64,000 nt of DNA from Bolinopsis microptera. Its lineage: Eukaryota > Ctenophora > Tentaculata > Lobata > Bolinopsidae. The number at the start of each line of letters is the position of its first letter. The stretch's first letter is position 1. The stretch spans positions 2,270,859 through 2,334,858 of the forward strand of contig NC_087075.1 of NCBI RefSeq assembly GCF_026151205.1, in the 5' to 3' direction. A program made the position numbers and the translations under genes. Below are positions 11,698-22,356 of the stretch, piece by piece. The notes under the pieces were generated by a model, which did no database searches, was not told where the DNA came from, and saw only the letters and a list, made by a program, of their open reading frames with translations.

Positions 11698-12012
11698 TAT
11701 ACAACATTGAGGTTAATAAAATTGAGGTTAATATTTTATTACACTCCATAATTTTTTGTTATTTCGGTCAGCAAATGTAAACTCTAAATTTTAGGTTCAT
11801 AATTATCAGAAAAAGTAAAATCCAAACGTGATTAAATTAGGTTAACCTCTTAATACAGGTATAGCGAAAATAGATTAGAACGTTCCTAGTTTGGAATGTT
11901 GTTCCCTCTCAGTACAGTGGTTATGTGTTGTTTGCCTTCGTCTTTCCGTTCGTTAGAAGGCTCAATATTTCATTTTTGTAACGTTTGGATCGTTAAATTA
12001 TTATTGAACAAT

Positions 12013-12377
12013 TGTATGAGAAAGTTTTACATCGGTATTTGACAAAAACAGACTTTAAAACCATAAAACATCCATTAAAACGCACTATATCTGCGAGTTA
12101 ATTGTTCCCGGTAAGAAGTCTTTGTATTTTCCGGCTGGAGATGTGTAGAGATTTCTGATTCGTTTCACTACACATGATGGCAAAACATATTTCCTCCCCT
12201 TGCCACAAAACCTTAAAGAGCACATTTGTAAGAAGGTTGTGTAGGCACTTTGTGTAGGCAGTGTATCGTAAACCCTCGGGCCGAATGGTGCCGTCAACGT
12301 TTCTCTTGACATCTTGCTCCTTCATAAAATTAAAAATTAAAATTTTAAATTTGTACACGAGTCTCGAAACACCTTGT
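12013..12377 (-). repeat. 0.37-kb repeat with P2X7-C-terminal-like coding remnant, copy 1
   Basis: Almost identical to 18720-19084. Read on the - strand it opens with CAGGGTGTTTCGAGACT (here CAAGGTG) and contains two overlapping frames: one (12098-12358) holds GLRYTAYTKCLHNLL; the other (12085-12312) holds GKGRKYVLPSCVVKRIRNLY followed by TSPAGKYKDF. Taken together these recall the C-terminal domain of P2X7 purinoceptors (AYxxF ... LPSCVV..IR..FPS..G.Y.GF), which in many invertebrates travels with repeats. The switch of frame means this copy is not a working gene. One end abuts a GGA tract, as in the other copies. Confidence 0.5.
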
Positions 12378-12717
12378 AGAGGAGGAGGAGGACTGAGGAC
12401 TGAGAAGGAGGAGGAGGAGGGGAGGAAGAGGACTGAAGAGGACGAGGAGGACTCAGGAGGAGGAGGAGGACTGAGGAGGATGACCCAGGAGGAAGAGGAG
12501 AACTGAGGAGGAGGAGGACTGAGGAGGAGGAGGAGGAGGACTGATGAGGAGGAGAATGAGGAGGAGGAGGAGGAGGAGGAGCACTCAGGAGGAGGAGGAC
12601 TGATGAGGAGGAGGAAGACTCAGGAGGACTGAGGAGGAGGACCCTGGAGGAGGAGGAGGAGGAGAACTGAGGAGGAGAATTGAGGAGGAGGAGGAGGAGG
12701 ACTCAGGCTGAGGAGGA
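12378..12717. repeat. GGA-rich purine tract 1
   Basis: Imperfect (GGA)n with interspersed GACTGAGGA, GACTCAGGA and GACCC units, almost purely purine on the + strand. The long reading frames across it (Glu/Gly/Arg-rich on +, Ser/Pro-rich on -) follow from the triplet period and are not genes. Confidence 0.92.
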
Positions 12718-12815
12718 GGAGTGTAGGCACTTTGTGTAGGCAGTGTATCGTAAACCCTCGGGCCGAATGGTGCCGTCAACGTTACTCTTGACATCTTGCT
12801 CCTTCATTAAATTAA
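12718..12815 (-). repeat. Partial copy of the P2X7-like repeat
   Basis: GTGTAGGCACTTTGTGTAGG through CTTGACATCTTGCTCCTTCA matches 12237-12330, but here it lies to the right of the GGA tract. The tract is thus sandwiched between two pieces of the same repeat family. Confidence 0.75.
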
Positions 12816-12923
12816 CAAGAATTGCGCCGGTTAGCGGACGCTAGATTTCCATCAACCGTAGTGATTGCCATGCCTTTTAAAATTTTTAATTACAATTAAC
12901 GATAGTTTCATGTCTTACTTGAC

Positions 12924-15900
12924 TTAAGGCGGCTTCAGCGTCCGAGTATTGATGCGCTGTCTCCATAAAACTCTATCCGCCATAAGTCCGCCCATTTCTC
13001 CAGTGTCGTTGAGACCCGTGTCAGCTCGTAAGCTATCAACATAAGTCATGGCTGGTCTCCCCCTACTCCGCACCCCATGAGTTGGTTCCCAGAGTAGCAA
13101 GCGGTTTGCGACTAGTTCTGGGTGCCGGTGGATATGGCCTGCTAGTCGCATCCTGCGCTCTTGGATCTTCATGGTTGCTCTTGGTAGGTTGCCATAGACT
13201 TCTTTGTTGGTTTTGCGCTGCTTCCAATGCACATTTAGTGCCATCCTTAGCATTCTAGTGTAGCAGCCATCAATGCGTTTCTTCAATTGCTCTGTCAACG
13301 TCCACGTTTCAGAACCATAAAGAAGTATTGACTCCACAGTAGCAACAAATAGACGGATCTTTAGTCCTCTTCTAAGGTCAGACTTCCACATCTTCTTTAA
13401 CTTGTGGCAGGCTGCCCAAGCCTTAGCTTTTCTGACCCGCAGGTCCCTCTCTGTTGTTGCTATCCATGCTCCAAGGTAAACAAAGTCTGTCACCTTTTCC
13501 AGCTGGTTTCCACCACAACTGTTAAGACTACTCGCCTCCTCTGTCATGTTCAGAGTCATGAACTTAGTTTTAGTGTCGTTCATGGCTAGCCCAACACTCA
13601 GTGCTGCTTTCTCAAGCCTGTCCAGGAGTAGTTTTGCCCCTTCAATGGTATCAGTGATAAGGGCAACATCATCTGCAAACTCGACGTCTGCGATTTTCTC
13701 GGCACCAATCCTTCTACTCCGTGCAGGCCTGAGAGTGAACCCAGAGTCCGAGTCATCATCGTCTATAGTCACTGTCATGATATAGTCAATCACGATAATG
13801 AACAAGTACGGGGCAAGAGTGTCTCCTTGCAGTACTCCAGCCAGGATATCAAAAATCTCTGTTATACCATCAGCTGTAACTACTTTAGCCTTTGTGCTTG
13901 TATATATACCCTCAATGAGCCGCACTATGGCTTCTGGTATGCCATATGCTTTCAATATCTTCATGAGCAAACCTCTATGCACACTATCGAACGCCTTCTT
14001 GAAATCAATGAAAACCATGGTGGCCTTTAGGTTTTTGGCTCTAGCACCCTCCATAATTCTTCGTAGAGCAAGAATGTGCGATGTTGTAGAGCGCCCAGGT
14101 CTAAAGCCATTCTGGTTGTCCCTTAAAACTTCCTCAAGACTTGGCTTCATCCTGTTAAGCAACATTTTGTTCAGAGTTTTACTGACTATCGATGTCAGAG
14201 ATATTCCTCTGTAGTTGTCGGTCTTAGTGAGGTCCCCTTTCTTTGGCACAGGAACAATATTACTGAGCTTCCATTGATCGGGCATGAGACCATCACATAG
14301 TGCATCGTTGCAGAACTTCAGGATGACGTCATCAATGTCCACCCTCTTCATCACTTCAGGTGAGATACCATCATCACCATAAGCTTTACCTTCTACTATC
14401 TGTTTTTTGGCAAGACGTAGTTCCTCAATGGTGAACGGGCCATCCTCTATATTCAGTGGAGGGTGTATATTCCTGATCGGAATACTATTGTCAGGGACTG
14501 TGGGTGGCTGTCCAAGTAATCCAGAGAAGTGCTTCCTCCAGTTCTCGAGACGTTCTGTTGAGCTGCCCCCTTCAACGAGTCCACAGCTGGGATTTGTTCT
14601 CCCTGAAATATCGTTGACAAGCTTCCAGCTTTCCTTGTTCTTACAACGATCAGCAGTATCCTCAACTTTCCTGATCTTTCCTTTCAGGATCTCCTCCTCT
14701 ACCTCTTTGTAGCAGGCCTTTAACAAATCCTTTTTAGTGGCGACTTCCTCTCTCTTCTCCTCGCAAGGCTCCTGATGGTATTGGTCCTTGGCCAAGAACA
14801 GTCCCCTCCTTGCACTGTCCACTCTTGGGTCACTTGAGGGGTCAATCTGTTTTTGTCGAGTCTTCTTTGGCAGAAGGCTCTTGTTTGCCGCCTCAATAGC
14901 AACCATAAGCTTCCCGTAGCTTTCAGTGGCCCCATCATCCTCCTCTACCAGGCCAGAGAATCTATTCCGAACTTCAATTGCATACTTTTTTTGAAGCTCA
15001 CCATCCGACTTCAGGGCACTATAATCATAGTTAACTTTTTTCGGAGGCCTGTGTCCTTTCCTAAAGCTAACTTTGATCTTACACACTACAACTCTGTGAT
15101 CAGATCCCAACGACTGAAAAGTGTTGTAAACTTCAGTGTTCTTTAAAGAGTTTTTCCACTTCCTCCGTATGAGGATATAGTCAATCTGACCTTTGTTAAG
15201 TGTCCCATCGGATAAGAAGGTCCACCTCTTGTTGACCTTCTTTCTGAAGCGGATATTGGTAATTTCCATATCGCACTCCAGGGCAGTGTCTCTCAGTAGC
15301 TCTCCATTCCTATTGGTACGAGTATGAAAGTACCAACGGGAATCTTCTTCACTCACCTTTCCAAGCCGGGCGTTCATATCTCCCTCTGTGATCAGCAGGT
15401 GGTGCGCTGGCACATCGTTCATAGCCTGTCTAAGGGTGTTATGAAAATCCTCCGCTTCTTCAACTAGTGCTGCCTCGGTCGGACTATAAGCAGTTATAGT
15501 TGTGAGTCTGGGATTCCCGTTGAAAGAGATAGTCAGCACCCTTGAGCCATAGGGTTTAATGAGGCTGATTGCGCTGTATGCTCTTCTAGTCAGCAGAAAG
15601 CCCACTCCACCAGTGGCTGCTCCTGCTCCATTCCTCCATGCTGAAACAGTTACCAAGCTAACCCCCTCCTTGAACTTTTCAATCTTGATCGGCTCCTGGT
15701 GGACAATCCTATGTTCTTGGATCCCAAGGATCTCCATGCCACTCTCCAGAAACTGAGTCGCGAGTTCAAGGCGCTTGTAACCTTCTCTAGCAGTTCGGAC
15801 ATTAAATGTCCCTACTAGAGCTACCTCACTACAAGAAACCAATGCATCCCCATCCTTTTTTTGGTGTTTTATGTTATTTTTTGTGCCGGGTGAAGGAGCC

Positions 15901-16067
15901 GGCATATCATCTGTCACCCCTCTCCTAGGGAGTTTTAGGGCGAGAGAGTCATCATTCCGGTCCCCTCCGACATCTAAATCAGTGGTAGGGACTTTAACCC
16001 TAGTGTTATTATAAGACATCATCATACTTTTCAATGGCTGGTGTCTCATGCGCAGTCCCCTGCACAT
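12924..16067 (-). CDS. LINE ORF: APE endonuclease + reverse transcriptase (RTE-like)
   Basis: One unbroken frame of 1047 codons. Residues roughly 80-330 form an apurinic-type endonuclease, with GTFNVRT, ILGIQEHRI, ITEGDMNARLG and SLGSDHRVVV supplying the Asn, Glu, Asp/Asn and Asp/His positions. Residues about 560-830 form the reverse transcriptase (DNYRGISLTS, MVFIDFKKAFDSV, GVLQGDTLAPYLF, VEFADDVALITDT). The C-terminal part carries the ...RMRLAGHIHRHPE... and RSRGRPAMTYVD segments typical of RTE-type elements that animal genomes often label craniofacial development protein 2-like. The enzyme nicks target DNA and primes reverse transcription there. With no stop or frameshift and all key residues present, this copy may be recent. 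Fragments of the same family lie at 47317-47468 and 50065-50586. Confidence 0.95.
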   Translation of the reverse strand: MCRGLRMRHQPLKSMMMSYNNTRVKVPTTDLDVGGDRNDDSLALKLPRRGVTDDMPAPSPGTKNNIKHQKKDGDALVSCSEVALVGTFNVRTAREGYKRLELATQFLESGMEILGIQEHRIVHQEPIKIEKFKEGVSLVTVSAWRNGAGAATGGVGFLLTRRAYSAISLIKPYGSRVLTISFNGNPRLTTITAYSPTEAALVEEAEDFHNTLRQAMNDVPAHHLLITEGDMNARLGKVSEEDSRWYFHTRTNRNGELLRDTALECDMEITNIRFRKKVNKRWTFLSDGTLNKGQIDYILIRRKWKNSLKNTEVYNTFQSLGSDHRVVVCKIKVSFRKGHRPPKKVNYDYSALKSDGELQKKYAIEVRNRFSGLVEEDDGATESYGKLMVAIEAANKSLLPKKTRQKQIDPSSDPRVDSARRGLFLAKDQYHQEPCEEKREEVATKKDLLKACYKEVEEEILKGKIRKVEDTADRCKNKESWKLVNDISGRTNPSCGLVEGGSSTERLENWRKHFSGLLGQPPTVPDNSIPIRNIHPPLNIEDGPFTIEELRLAKKQIVEGKAYGDDGISPEVMKRVDIDDVILKFCNDALCDGLMPDQWKLSNIVPVPKKGDLTKTDNYRGISLTSIVSKTLNKMLLNRMKPSLEEVLRDNQNGFRPGRSTTSHILALRRIMEGARAKNLKATMVFIDFKKAFDSVHRGLLMKILKAYGIPEAIVRLIEGIYTSTKAKVVTADGITEIFDILAGVLQGDTLAPYLFIIVIDYIMTVTIDDDDSDSGFTLRPARSRRIGAEKIADVEFADDVALITDTIEGAKLLLDRLEKAALSVGLAMNDTKTKFMTLNMTEEASSLNSCGGNQLEKVTDFVYLGAWIATTERDLRVRKAKAWAACHKLKKMWKSDLRRGLKIRLFVATVESILLYGSETWTLTEQLKKRIDGCYTRMLRMALNVHWKQRKTNKEVYGNLPRATMKIQERRMRLAGHIHRHPELVANRLLLWEPTHGVRSRGRPAMTYVDSLRADTGLNDTGEMGGLMADRVLWRQRINTRTLKPP

Positions 16068-16805
16068 CAGGCAAAGTGAGACACCTACTTAACGCCGGGC
16101 GCCACTTGAGCGTTAAATGACTTATCCATCTTGGCCACGTGAGTAACAACTTCCGCTAGAACACATGTTGCTACCAATCAGTAAGAGTGGGTTTTGTGAT
16201 GATGCCCTGTCGTTGTATTATTTCTTCTTTCTTCGCCAATTCCAATAAATGACTATACGCTTTTGTCCCAAAGCTTAGGGAGATTAGAGTGAGAGCCAAG
16301 GCTCCACTTCTACGGGAGCTAACCTTCCCCCTGACTACCTCGTTACCCCAGGCATGGGGGGCCGATCCTGTTACCAGAGCGTGGTCCAGTTTACCTGGGT
16401 CATGGAAACAAGGTCAGAGGCAAACGGCCAATACCTCTTTAGCTACTGTTCACTCCACAGCCGGGGGAGTCACTGATTCTCTGCACCTCTCTTCTCTTGA
16501 GGTTTAGAGTTAGGAGACAATTATGTGATCCAATAATTGAAATCCGCGGGGGTCAGTGAGCCTCCCGTCGCCCTTCGCTGCCCTTGGCCTGGAGATCACC
16601 ACTGTTCATCCAGTTTCCAGTCTTCACCGCGAGGAGGTAGCAGGATAGGACTTGTTGTGGAGAGGCTTCGTCTTGCTGTTCGATGTGGTACTGGAAAAGG
16701 GCGCCCTTTTTCGAGGTTCTGGCTGCTGCAGGCAGATCCAGGGTCTCTATCCAGCGGTAACGCTTTGGGTCACCTGCGCTTCACACAACCATTGGAAGAC
16801 CAAAA
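16068..16805 (-). mobile_element. Probable 5' untranslated region of the RTE-like LINE
   Basis: The sequence upstream of the LINE start codon on the - strand is GC-richer than its surroundings, lacks long frames and runs without a clear break to about 16805, where the sequence turns AT-rich. The outer boundary is judged only by composition. The LINE's 3' end is just beyond its stop: similarity with the copy ending at 50586 stops about 10 bp past the stop codon. Confidence 0.5.
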
Positions 16806-17712
16806 GTTTCATGTTGGTCAAAATACTAAATAATGGTTATTTTTTCACAATTATTGGGGCGCTACGGAACACATAATGGAGGGGTTGCCATTGTCAATTA
16901 TTCAAATTTAAAAAGTTAAATGACCGGACACCATAGCCTGCGCCTGTGTGGTGATACACAGTTAAAAGTTTGAAGAACAAAAGCAATGTGAATTAGGAAT
17001 AGTTGTTTACAAGTTTACATAAGTTGTTAGATTAAATAAAATGGTGTTCGTGAAATCCGTAGTAGGTAATGCAACTCATAATAACATTAATGGTCCATCT
17101 CGTATAACAAATCAATCTCTCGACAATCATGTTCAACATTATATCAGCATCATAATTTGTTCAACAATATAACGGATTACTTATATCATTGACATTATCG
17201 GGAGCCGAGTCAGTGGTTACACCAAGCACTCACAACAAAACGGGAAGTTAGTATGTATTGTACCGCATCATGATCAATGATCAAGTAAAGAAAAGCTTGA
17301 GTTACTTAACACATTTATAAGATCCGGGAAATTGCTTGTTATCTAAATCAATTAACATAAAATTCAAATTGTTTGCTTGGCGCCGCGCATTTGAAAGTGT
17401 AATTTGATCGATCGTCAAATCGTGCAAACGTATGCGGAGGGTAACCATGGCGACGAGACCATAACTGCTCTGCGCGCACGGAGAATATGCATTGAAATAA
17501 CGTGTGCGGAGGGTTATGCATGTTATGCTTTGTGACACCTGACATCTGACACCTGACACCTGACACCTGACACCGTACGAAAAACTTATCTACCTACTAT
17601 ACCCATTCTCAATTCCTTCCACTCCTATACATCTAATGCCTTTTTAAAGAAAAAAACAGTTGATGTAAAAAATTAAAATTTTAAATTTGGACAAGAGTCT
17701 CGAAACACCCTG
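16806..17712. other. No gene recognised; 7-bp tandem repeat
   Basis: AT-rich sequence with no supported coding region. At about 17526-17572 a 7-bp unit (CTGACAC) is repeated about six times. The last 48 bp (about 17665-17712) match the GGA-proximal end of the P2X7-like repeat (CGAAACACCCTGTA). Confidence 0.55.
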
Positions 17713-17865
17713 TAGAGGAGGAGGACTGAGGACTGATAAGGAGAAGGAGGAGGAGGAAGAGGAGGGGGAAGACTGAGGAGGAAGAGGACTGAAGAGGAAG
17801 AGGAGGACTCAGGAGGAGGGGGAGGACTCAGGAGGAGGAGGAGGACTCAGGAGGAGGGGGATGAG
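17713..17865. repeat. GGA-rich purine tract 2
   Basis: Imperfect (GGA)n/(GAGGACTCAGGA)n starting directly after the CACCCTGTA end of a truncated P2X7-like repeat. Confidence 0.88.
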
Positions 17866-18214
17866 TTTATTGACAGTTAGCTCGGGGAAATGGGTCAAAC
17901 TTAATCCTTGTCATGTCCACCTGTAGGTTCCACCAGGATCTCGAATTTATAACGTTCATTGGTATAGTAGTATAGAAACATGACCACGAACTTCAGTTGT
18001 CGAACTTTAGTACGTAAATTGTCCGATAGTTATTGTGAAGAGAAGCAATTGGTTTACAATAGCTCAAAGCTAATGCTATCACGATTAGCCCGAATTGATT
18101 CGACTTCGAATGAAATCCATTCATCACGGCCGTGAATGAAGATAGGATTTCTATCGTGGGAATAGCTACAGAGGTATGGAACTATGATCATTATTAGAAC
18201 CCGGCACCAGTCAT

Positions 18215-18520
18215 ATATCCGGCGGTTTTTACATTTACGAACCGACTAGCTCCTAAATAGGTTTTGACAGCCTGACAGGGCGGCTCATTCAAATTTGAAC
18301 TGTGACAGTCCAAATTCCACGTTAAGTTGGGGTTTAATGTAGTAACCAGATTCATTATAAATAACGTTAATGTCATGATAATCAATTTGACCATCAGCTG
18401 GTTAGGTTAGCGTGTAAAAAATATGCAATAAATTGTTGGTACGTGCGGTGAACAGCCTCATAGGGCTAGCTCTATAATGAGGCTGGTCTACAAACCAGCA
18501 AGACAATAAGAAAATTTGTC
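18215..18520 (-). repeat. Dispersed repeat related to 9117-9540
   Basis: About 18215-18395 is the reverse complement of about 9405-9540 (shared blocks CGGCGGTTTTTACAT and the GTCATGATAATCAAT region). 18396-18510 matches the left arm of the inverted repeat at 9117. It is more diverged and has lost the second arm. Confidence 0.7.
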
Positions 18521-18719
18521 CCGTCAATAGGTCTCAGCGAACATTAACATTAGTCGAAATATTCTCCTTTATAACATCGCGAGACTTTTGTTAACAAAGA
18601 AGCTTAAAATTGTGTGTAACAGAATAACTTTACGAACGTGTGTATAAACGCTACACACCACTTTATATTTGCCGTACGGATGCCATTTATGGATCGCTTC
18701 CCCTGGTTACCCCCTGGTC

Positions 18720-19084
18720 TGTATGAGAAAGTTTTACATCGGTATTTGACAAAAACAGACTTTAAAACCATAAAACATCCATTAAAACGCACTAAATCTG
18801 CGAGTTAATTGTTCCCGGTAAGAAGTCTTTGTATTTTCCGGCTGGAGATGTGTAGAGATTTCTGATTCGTTTCACTACACATGATGGCAAAACATATTTC
18901 CTCCCCTTGCCGCAAAACCTTAAAGAGCACATTTGTAAGAAGGTTGTGTAGGCACTTTGTGTAGGCAGTGTATCGTAAACCCTCGGGCCGAATGGTGCCG
19001 TCAACGTTTCTTTTGACATCTTGCTCCTTCATAAAATTAAAAATTAAAATTTTAAATTTGTACACGAGTCTCGAAACACCCTGT
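18720..19084 (-). repeat. 0.37-kb repeat with P2X7-C-terminal-like coding remnant, copy 2
   Basis: Differs from copy 1 at 12013 by only a few bases; the - strand frame 18792-19019 again encodes GKGRKYVLPSCVVKRIRNLY. The - strand 5' end here is CAGGGTGTTTCGAGACTCG next to TA, as expected for a TIR-type element, and abuts the largest GGA tract. Confidence 0.5.
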
Positions 19085-19620
19085 AGAGGAGGAGGAGGAC
19101 TGAGGACTGAGAAGGAGGAGGAAGAGGAGGGGAGGAAGAGGACTGAAGAGGACGAGGAGGACTCAAGAGGAGGAGGAGGACTGAGGAGGACTGAGGAGGA
19201 GGACCCAGGAGGAGGAGGAGAACTGAGGAGGAGGAGGAGGAGGAGGAGGAGGAGGAGGAGGAGGGGAGGAGGAGGAGGAGGAGGAGGAGGAGGAGGAGGA
19301 GGAGGAGGAGGAGGAGGAGGAGGAGGAGGAGGAGGAGGAGGAGGAGGAGGAGGAGGAGGAGGAGGAGGAGGAGGAGGAGGAGGAGGAGGAGGAGGATTGA
19401 TGAGGAGGAGAATGAGGAGGAGGAGGAGGAGCACTCAGGAGGAGGAGGACTGATGAGGAGGAGGAGGACTCAGGAGGACCCAGGAGGAGGACCCAGGAGG
19501 AGGAGGAGAAGAACTGAGGAGGAGAATTGAGGAGGAGGAGGAGGAGGACTCAGGAGGAGGAGGAGGAGGAGGACTCAGGAGGAGGAGGAGGACTCAGGAG
19601 GAGGAGGAGGAGGAGGAGGG
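19085..19620. repeat. GGA-rich purine tract 3 (about 0.54 kb)
   Basis: Longest of the three tracts: about 150 bp of nearly pure (GGA)n at 19225-19395, flanked by GACTGAGGA and GACTCAGGA variants. The poly-Pro frame on the - strand is a by-product. Such polypurine runs can form triplex DNA and are prone to slippage and assembly error. Confidence 0.95.
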
Positions 19621-19684
19621 CCTATCGCCGTAATAATTGGATAATATTTTTGTTTTATGAACCAGGCTAATAAGCCTGCACAGT

Positions 19685-20190
19685 TTACGTATAATGTCTT
19701 GTTTTTTGGGAGTAGCTATCCCCCGGGGCTCCTCCTGGGCAAAAGCTATTTTGCAACTCTAGATACTTGACCGTTATCTTGTCCAGGTCAACATCAGGGC
19801 TGTTGATAATTGAACATAGGGCAGTAAATAAAGTCCAACACTTGTTTGAGCAGAACAATTGTCTGCCCAAAAAATGATCTCCCTGCTACCACCAATCTTG
19901 CCTGGCACGGCAAAATGTTTTATTGCCCTTATCCTAGTCGAGGACACATTCTCATCTCTCCTTCTTGCGATTGACTCATTCCAAAGAATCGCTAAAGGAG
20001 CTCCGACTGACCCCAGCCTCGCGAAGGTCTCGTTAAATGTGACAAGGCGTCTTGTAAAAATCGCCTCCTTGTACTCTGGCATGTGTGGTAGTAAAAGAAC
20101 TTTCTCCATATCAACAGAGCAGGAGCAGAGAAGCAAATCGCTTCTATCTCTTTGGTAATGTTCCCTTGCCTGTCGATAATCCCGCCAGTC
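19685..20190 (-). pseudogene. Transposase-like remnant (WADNCSAQNK motif)
   Basis: On the - strand the frame runs from ARE-HYQRDRSDLL through FTRRLVTFNETFARLG to IIFWADNCSAQ. A 1-base deletion shifts it, and it then continues as KCWTLFTALCSIINS and VDLDKITVKYLE in the next frame. The DNCSAQNK.W.LFTAL pattern is one I know from transposon-associated proteins of cnidarians and arthropods, where the Asp sits in an RNase-H/DDE-like fold; that recollection cannot be checked here. N-terminal and downstream parts are missing or unreadable. Not functional as it stands. Confidence 0.6.
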
Positions 20191-20203
20191 TCAACTTATA
20201 AGA

Positions 20204-20789
20204 ACAGCAATTTTCAGTGATTTTAGCAATTTTCTATCAATTTGGGCGTGTCCCCACGTGTGCAACTTTTCGATTTTCAACTTTAAAACTAACCTAATGC
20301 ACAATTTATACCTATAGGAAGCAGAACTGAGCTCCACAACCCAAGGCATGGCCCAACACCAGAGAATACTAAATCGCAAAATTGACGTTTTTATACAATA
20401 ATTCTTCAAAAAAGCACAAACTTCAATGACGAATATCTTTATGAAGGAGCAAGCTAGAAAAACTTTCCGGTAGATTTTCAGAATGCTTGAACAATTATCT
20501 AAGGTAAAAATTTCCTCAGATTTTGAATAAAATTACTCCTTAATGGTTTAAAATTAATTTCAAAAGTTATTACTTTGTCAAAAATCAAGTTTTAAAAACG
20601 GTCAACTTGATGACGTCATCAAGGGGTGTTTATGACGTCAAATAATTTTTTATACAATGTAAACTAAAGTGGAAACAATTATTTGCAAGACCTGTGGTCG
20701 GAAATGGCTGTATCTTTGATACTTTTGAATCTATGGACACTTAAATACAGGCTACAATTGACTGGCAAAGCGTCTATCCCTGAATATAT
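20204..20789 (+). repeat. Direct repeat of about 586 bp, copy 1
   Basis: Matches 21770-22356 over its whole length with few differences (shared blocks GGGCGTGTCCC, CTCCACAACCCAAGGCATGG, AACTTGATGACGTCATCAAG). Copies are 1566 bp apart with a foldback element between them. No coding potential recognised. Confidence 0.88.
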
Positions 20790-20805
20790 ATAATTATATG
20801 TATCA

Positions 20806-21315
20806 TTTTACCAAAACCCATAATCATGGGTAGAGTTGACCGCTGTCAGTGTCTCTCTTTCCCAAACAAAAGGAAATGATATTACTTTGATTGACCGTTC
20901 TCAAATGCAAAATGATACCGAGAATGAAATCGGTCGCTCGCTTTTCCCATTCATTCACGGCTTACGAATTGTAATAAGTTTCGATTGATTACATCAATCA
21001 GATGCTGTAAAAATCTCTTTGGGTTGCGTTCGGGTCGATACCTAGTATTTCGGGGTAAGGGTGGTAGTTATTAGTATTACTTATTGAATTAGCTGAAGTT
21101 TATTGAATCTTCATTGCCGAGTACAGCTGCCTTTGGGTAGTTTTTCTTAATCTATTACAATTGTAAATGAATGGGAAAAGCGAGCGACCGATTTCATTCT
21201 CGGTATCATTTTGCATTTGAGAACGGTCAATCAAAGTAATATCATTTCCTTTTGTTTGGGAAAGAGAGACACTGACAGCGGTCAACTCTACCCATGATTA
21301 TGGGTTTTGGTAAAA
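20806..21315. mobile_element. Foldback element between the direct repeats
   Basis: Arms of about 160 bp (20806-20970 and 21153-21315) are inverted copies starting TTTTACCAAAACCCATAATC. A single-arm relative occurs at 27113-27361, where similarity also covers part of the spacer (GGTCGATACCTAGTATT). No transposase. Confidence 0.8.
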
Positions 21316-21769
21316 TATCATCTCTTTTTGATTATAATGTCAGGGTACTTTATAAATTAATATATAAAGTCGAAATATAAACTGATATCTTCATTAATAA
21401 GGAGGAAGTTTCAACGATTTCGAAATCTATCCTTTAAAAAAATTTCCTTGTGTTTAGGGAAGCATATCGGTCGATCACTGACTGAATATGCCACTTAATA
21501 CTCATTCAAGTTGGCATTAAATTCATATATAATGACATTAAACTGTCGTGGCAAAGCAGAATTTGTTGGAAATCACGAATGAGCAAAATTCTCACCTTTC
21601 GCACGTGCAAACTTTGAGCAGACGTTGCGTGCGCATCCAATATTGAATCGCCGTAAATTTTTGCATGTAATTGTTTTATATATAGCTTGATAAGCATGCA
21701 AAGTTTCAAAGTATTTCAAGAAGAACTGTAATCACAACGGCACTCTAAAGTTGACAGAAAATGACGAAA

Positions 21770-22356
21770 ACAGCAATTTTCAGTGATTTTAGCGATTTTC
21801 TATCAATTTGGGCGTGTCCCAACGTGTGCAACTTTTCGATTTTCAACTTTAAAACTAGCCTATGACACAATTTATACCTATAGGAAGCAGAACTGAGCTC
21901 CACAACCCAAGGCATGGCCCAACACCAGAGAATACTAAATCGCAAAATTGACGTTTTTATAAAATAATTCTTCAAAAAAGCACAAACTTCAATGACGAAT
22001 ATCTTTATGAAGGAGCAAGCTAGAAAAACTTTCCGGTAGATTTTCAGAATGCTTGAACAATTATCTAGGGTGAAAATTCCCTCAGATTTTGAATAAAATT
22101 ACTCCTTAATGGTTTAAAATTAATTTTAAAAGTTATTACTTTGTCAAAAATCAAGTTTTAAAAACGGTTAACTTGATGACGTCATCAAGGGGTGTTTATG
22201 ACGTCATATAATTTTTTTATACAATGTAAACTAAAGTATAAACAATTATTTGCAAGACCTGTGGTCGGAAATGGCTGTATCTTTGATACTTTTGAATCTA
22301 TGGACAATTAAATACAGGCTACAATTGACTGGCAAAGCGTCTATCCCTGAATATAT
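21770..22356 (+). repeat. Direct repeat of about 586 bp, copy 2
   Basis: Second copy of 20204-20789. Immediately downstream begins a divergent member (about 22358-22750) of the short repeat family typified by 22966-23280, sharing CGCATCAAAAAATA. Confidence 0.85.

Noticed and set aside
13404-15756. Many + strand frames opposite the LINE ORF
   Set aside because: Shadows of the 1047-codon - strand gene; none has a recognisable domain.
18805-19453. Long poly-Pro / poly-Gly-Arg frames on both strands
   Set aside because: They arise from the (GGA)n triplet tract, which keeps all frames open; the non-repeat part belongs to the duplicated P2X7-like repeat.
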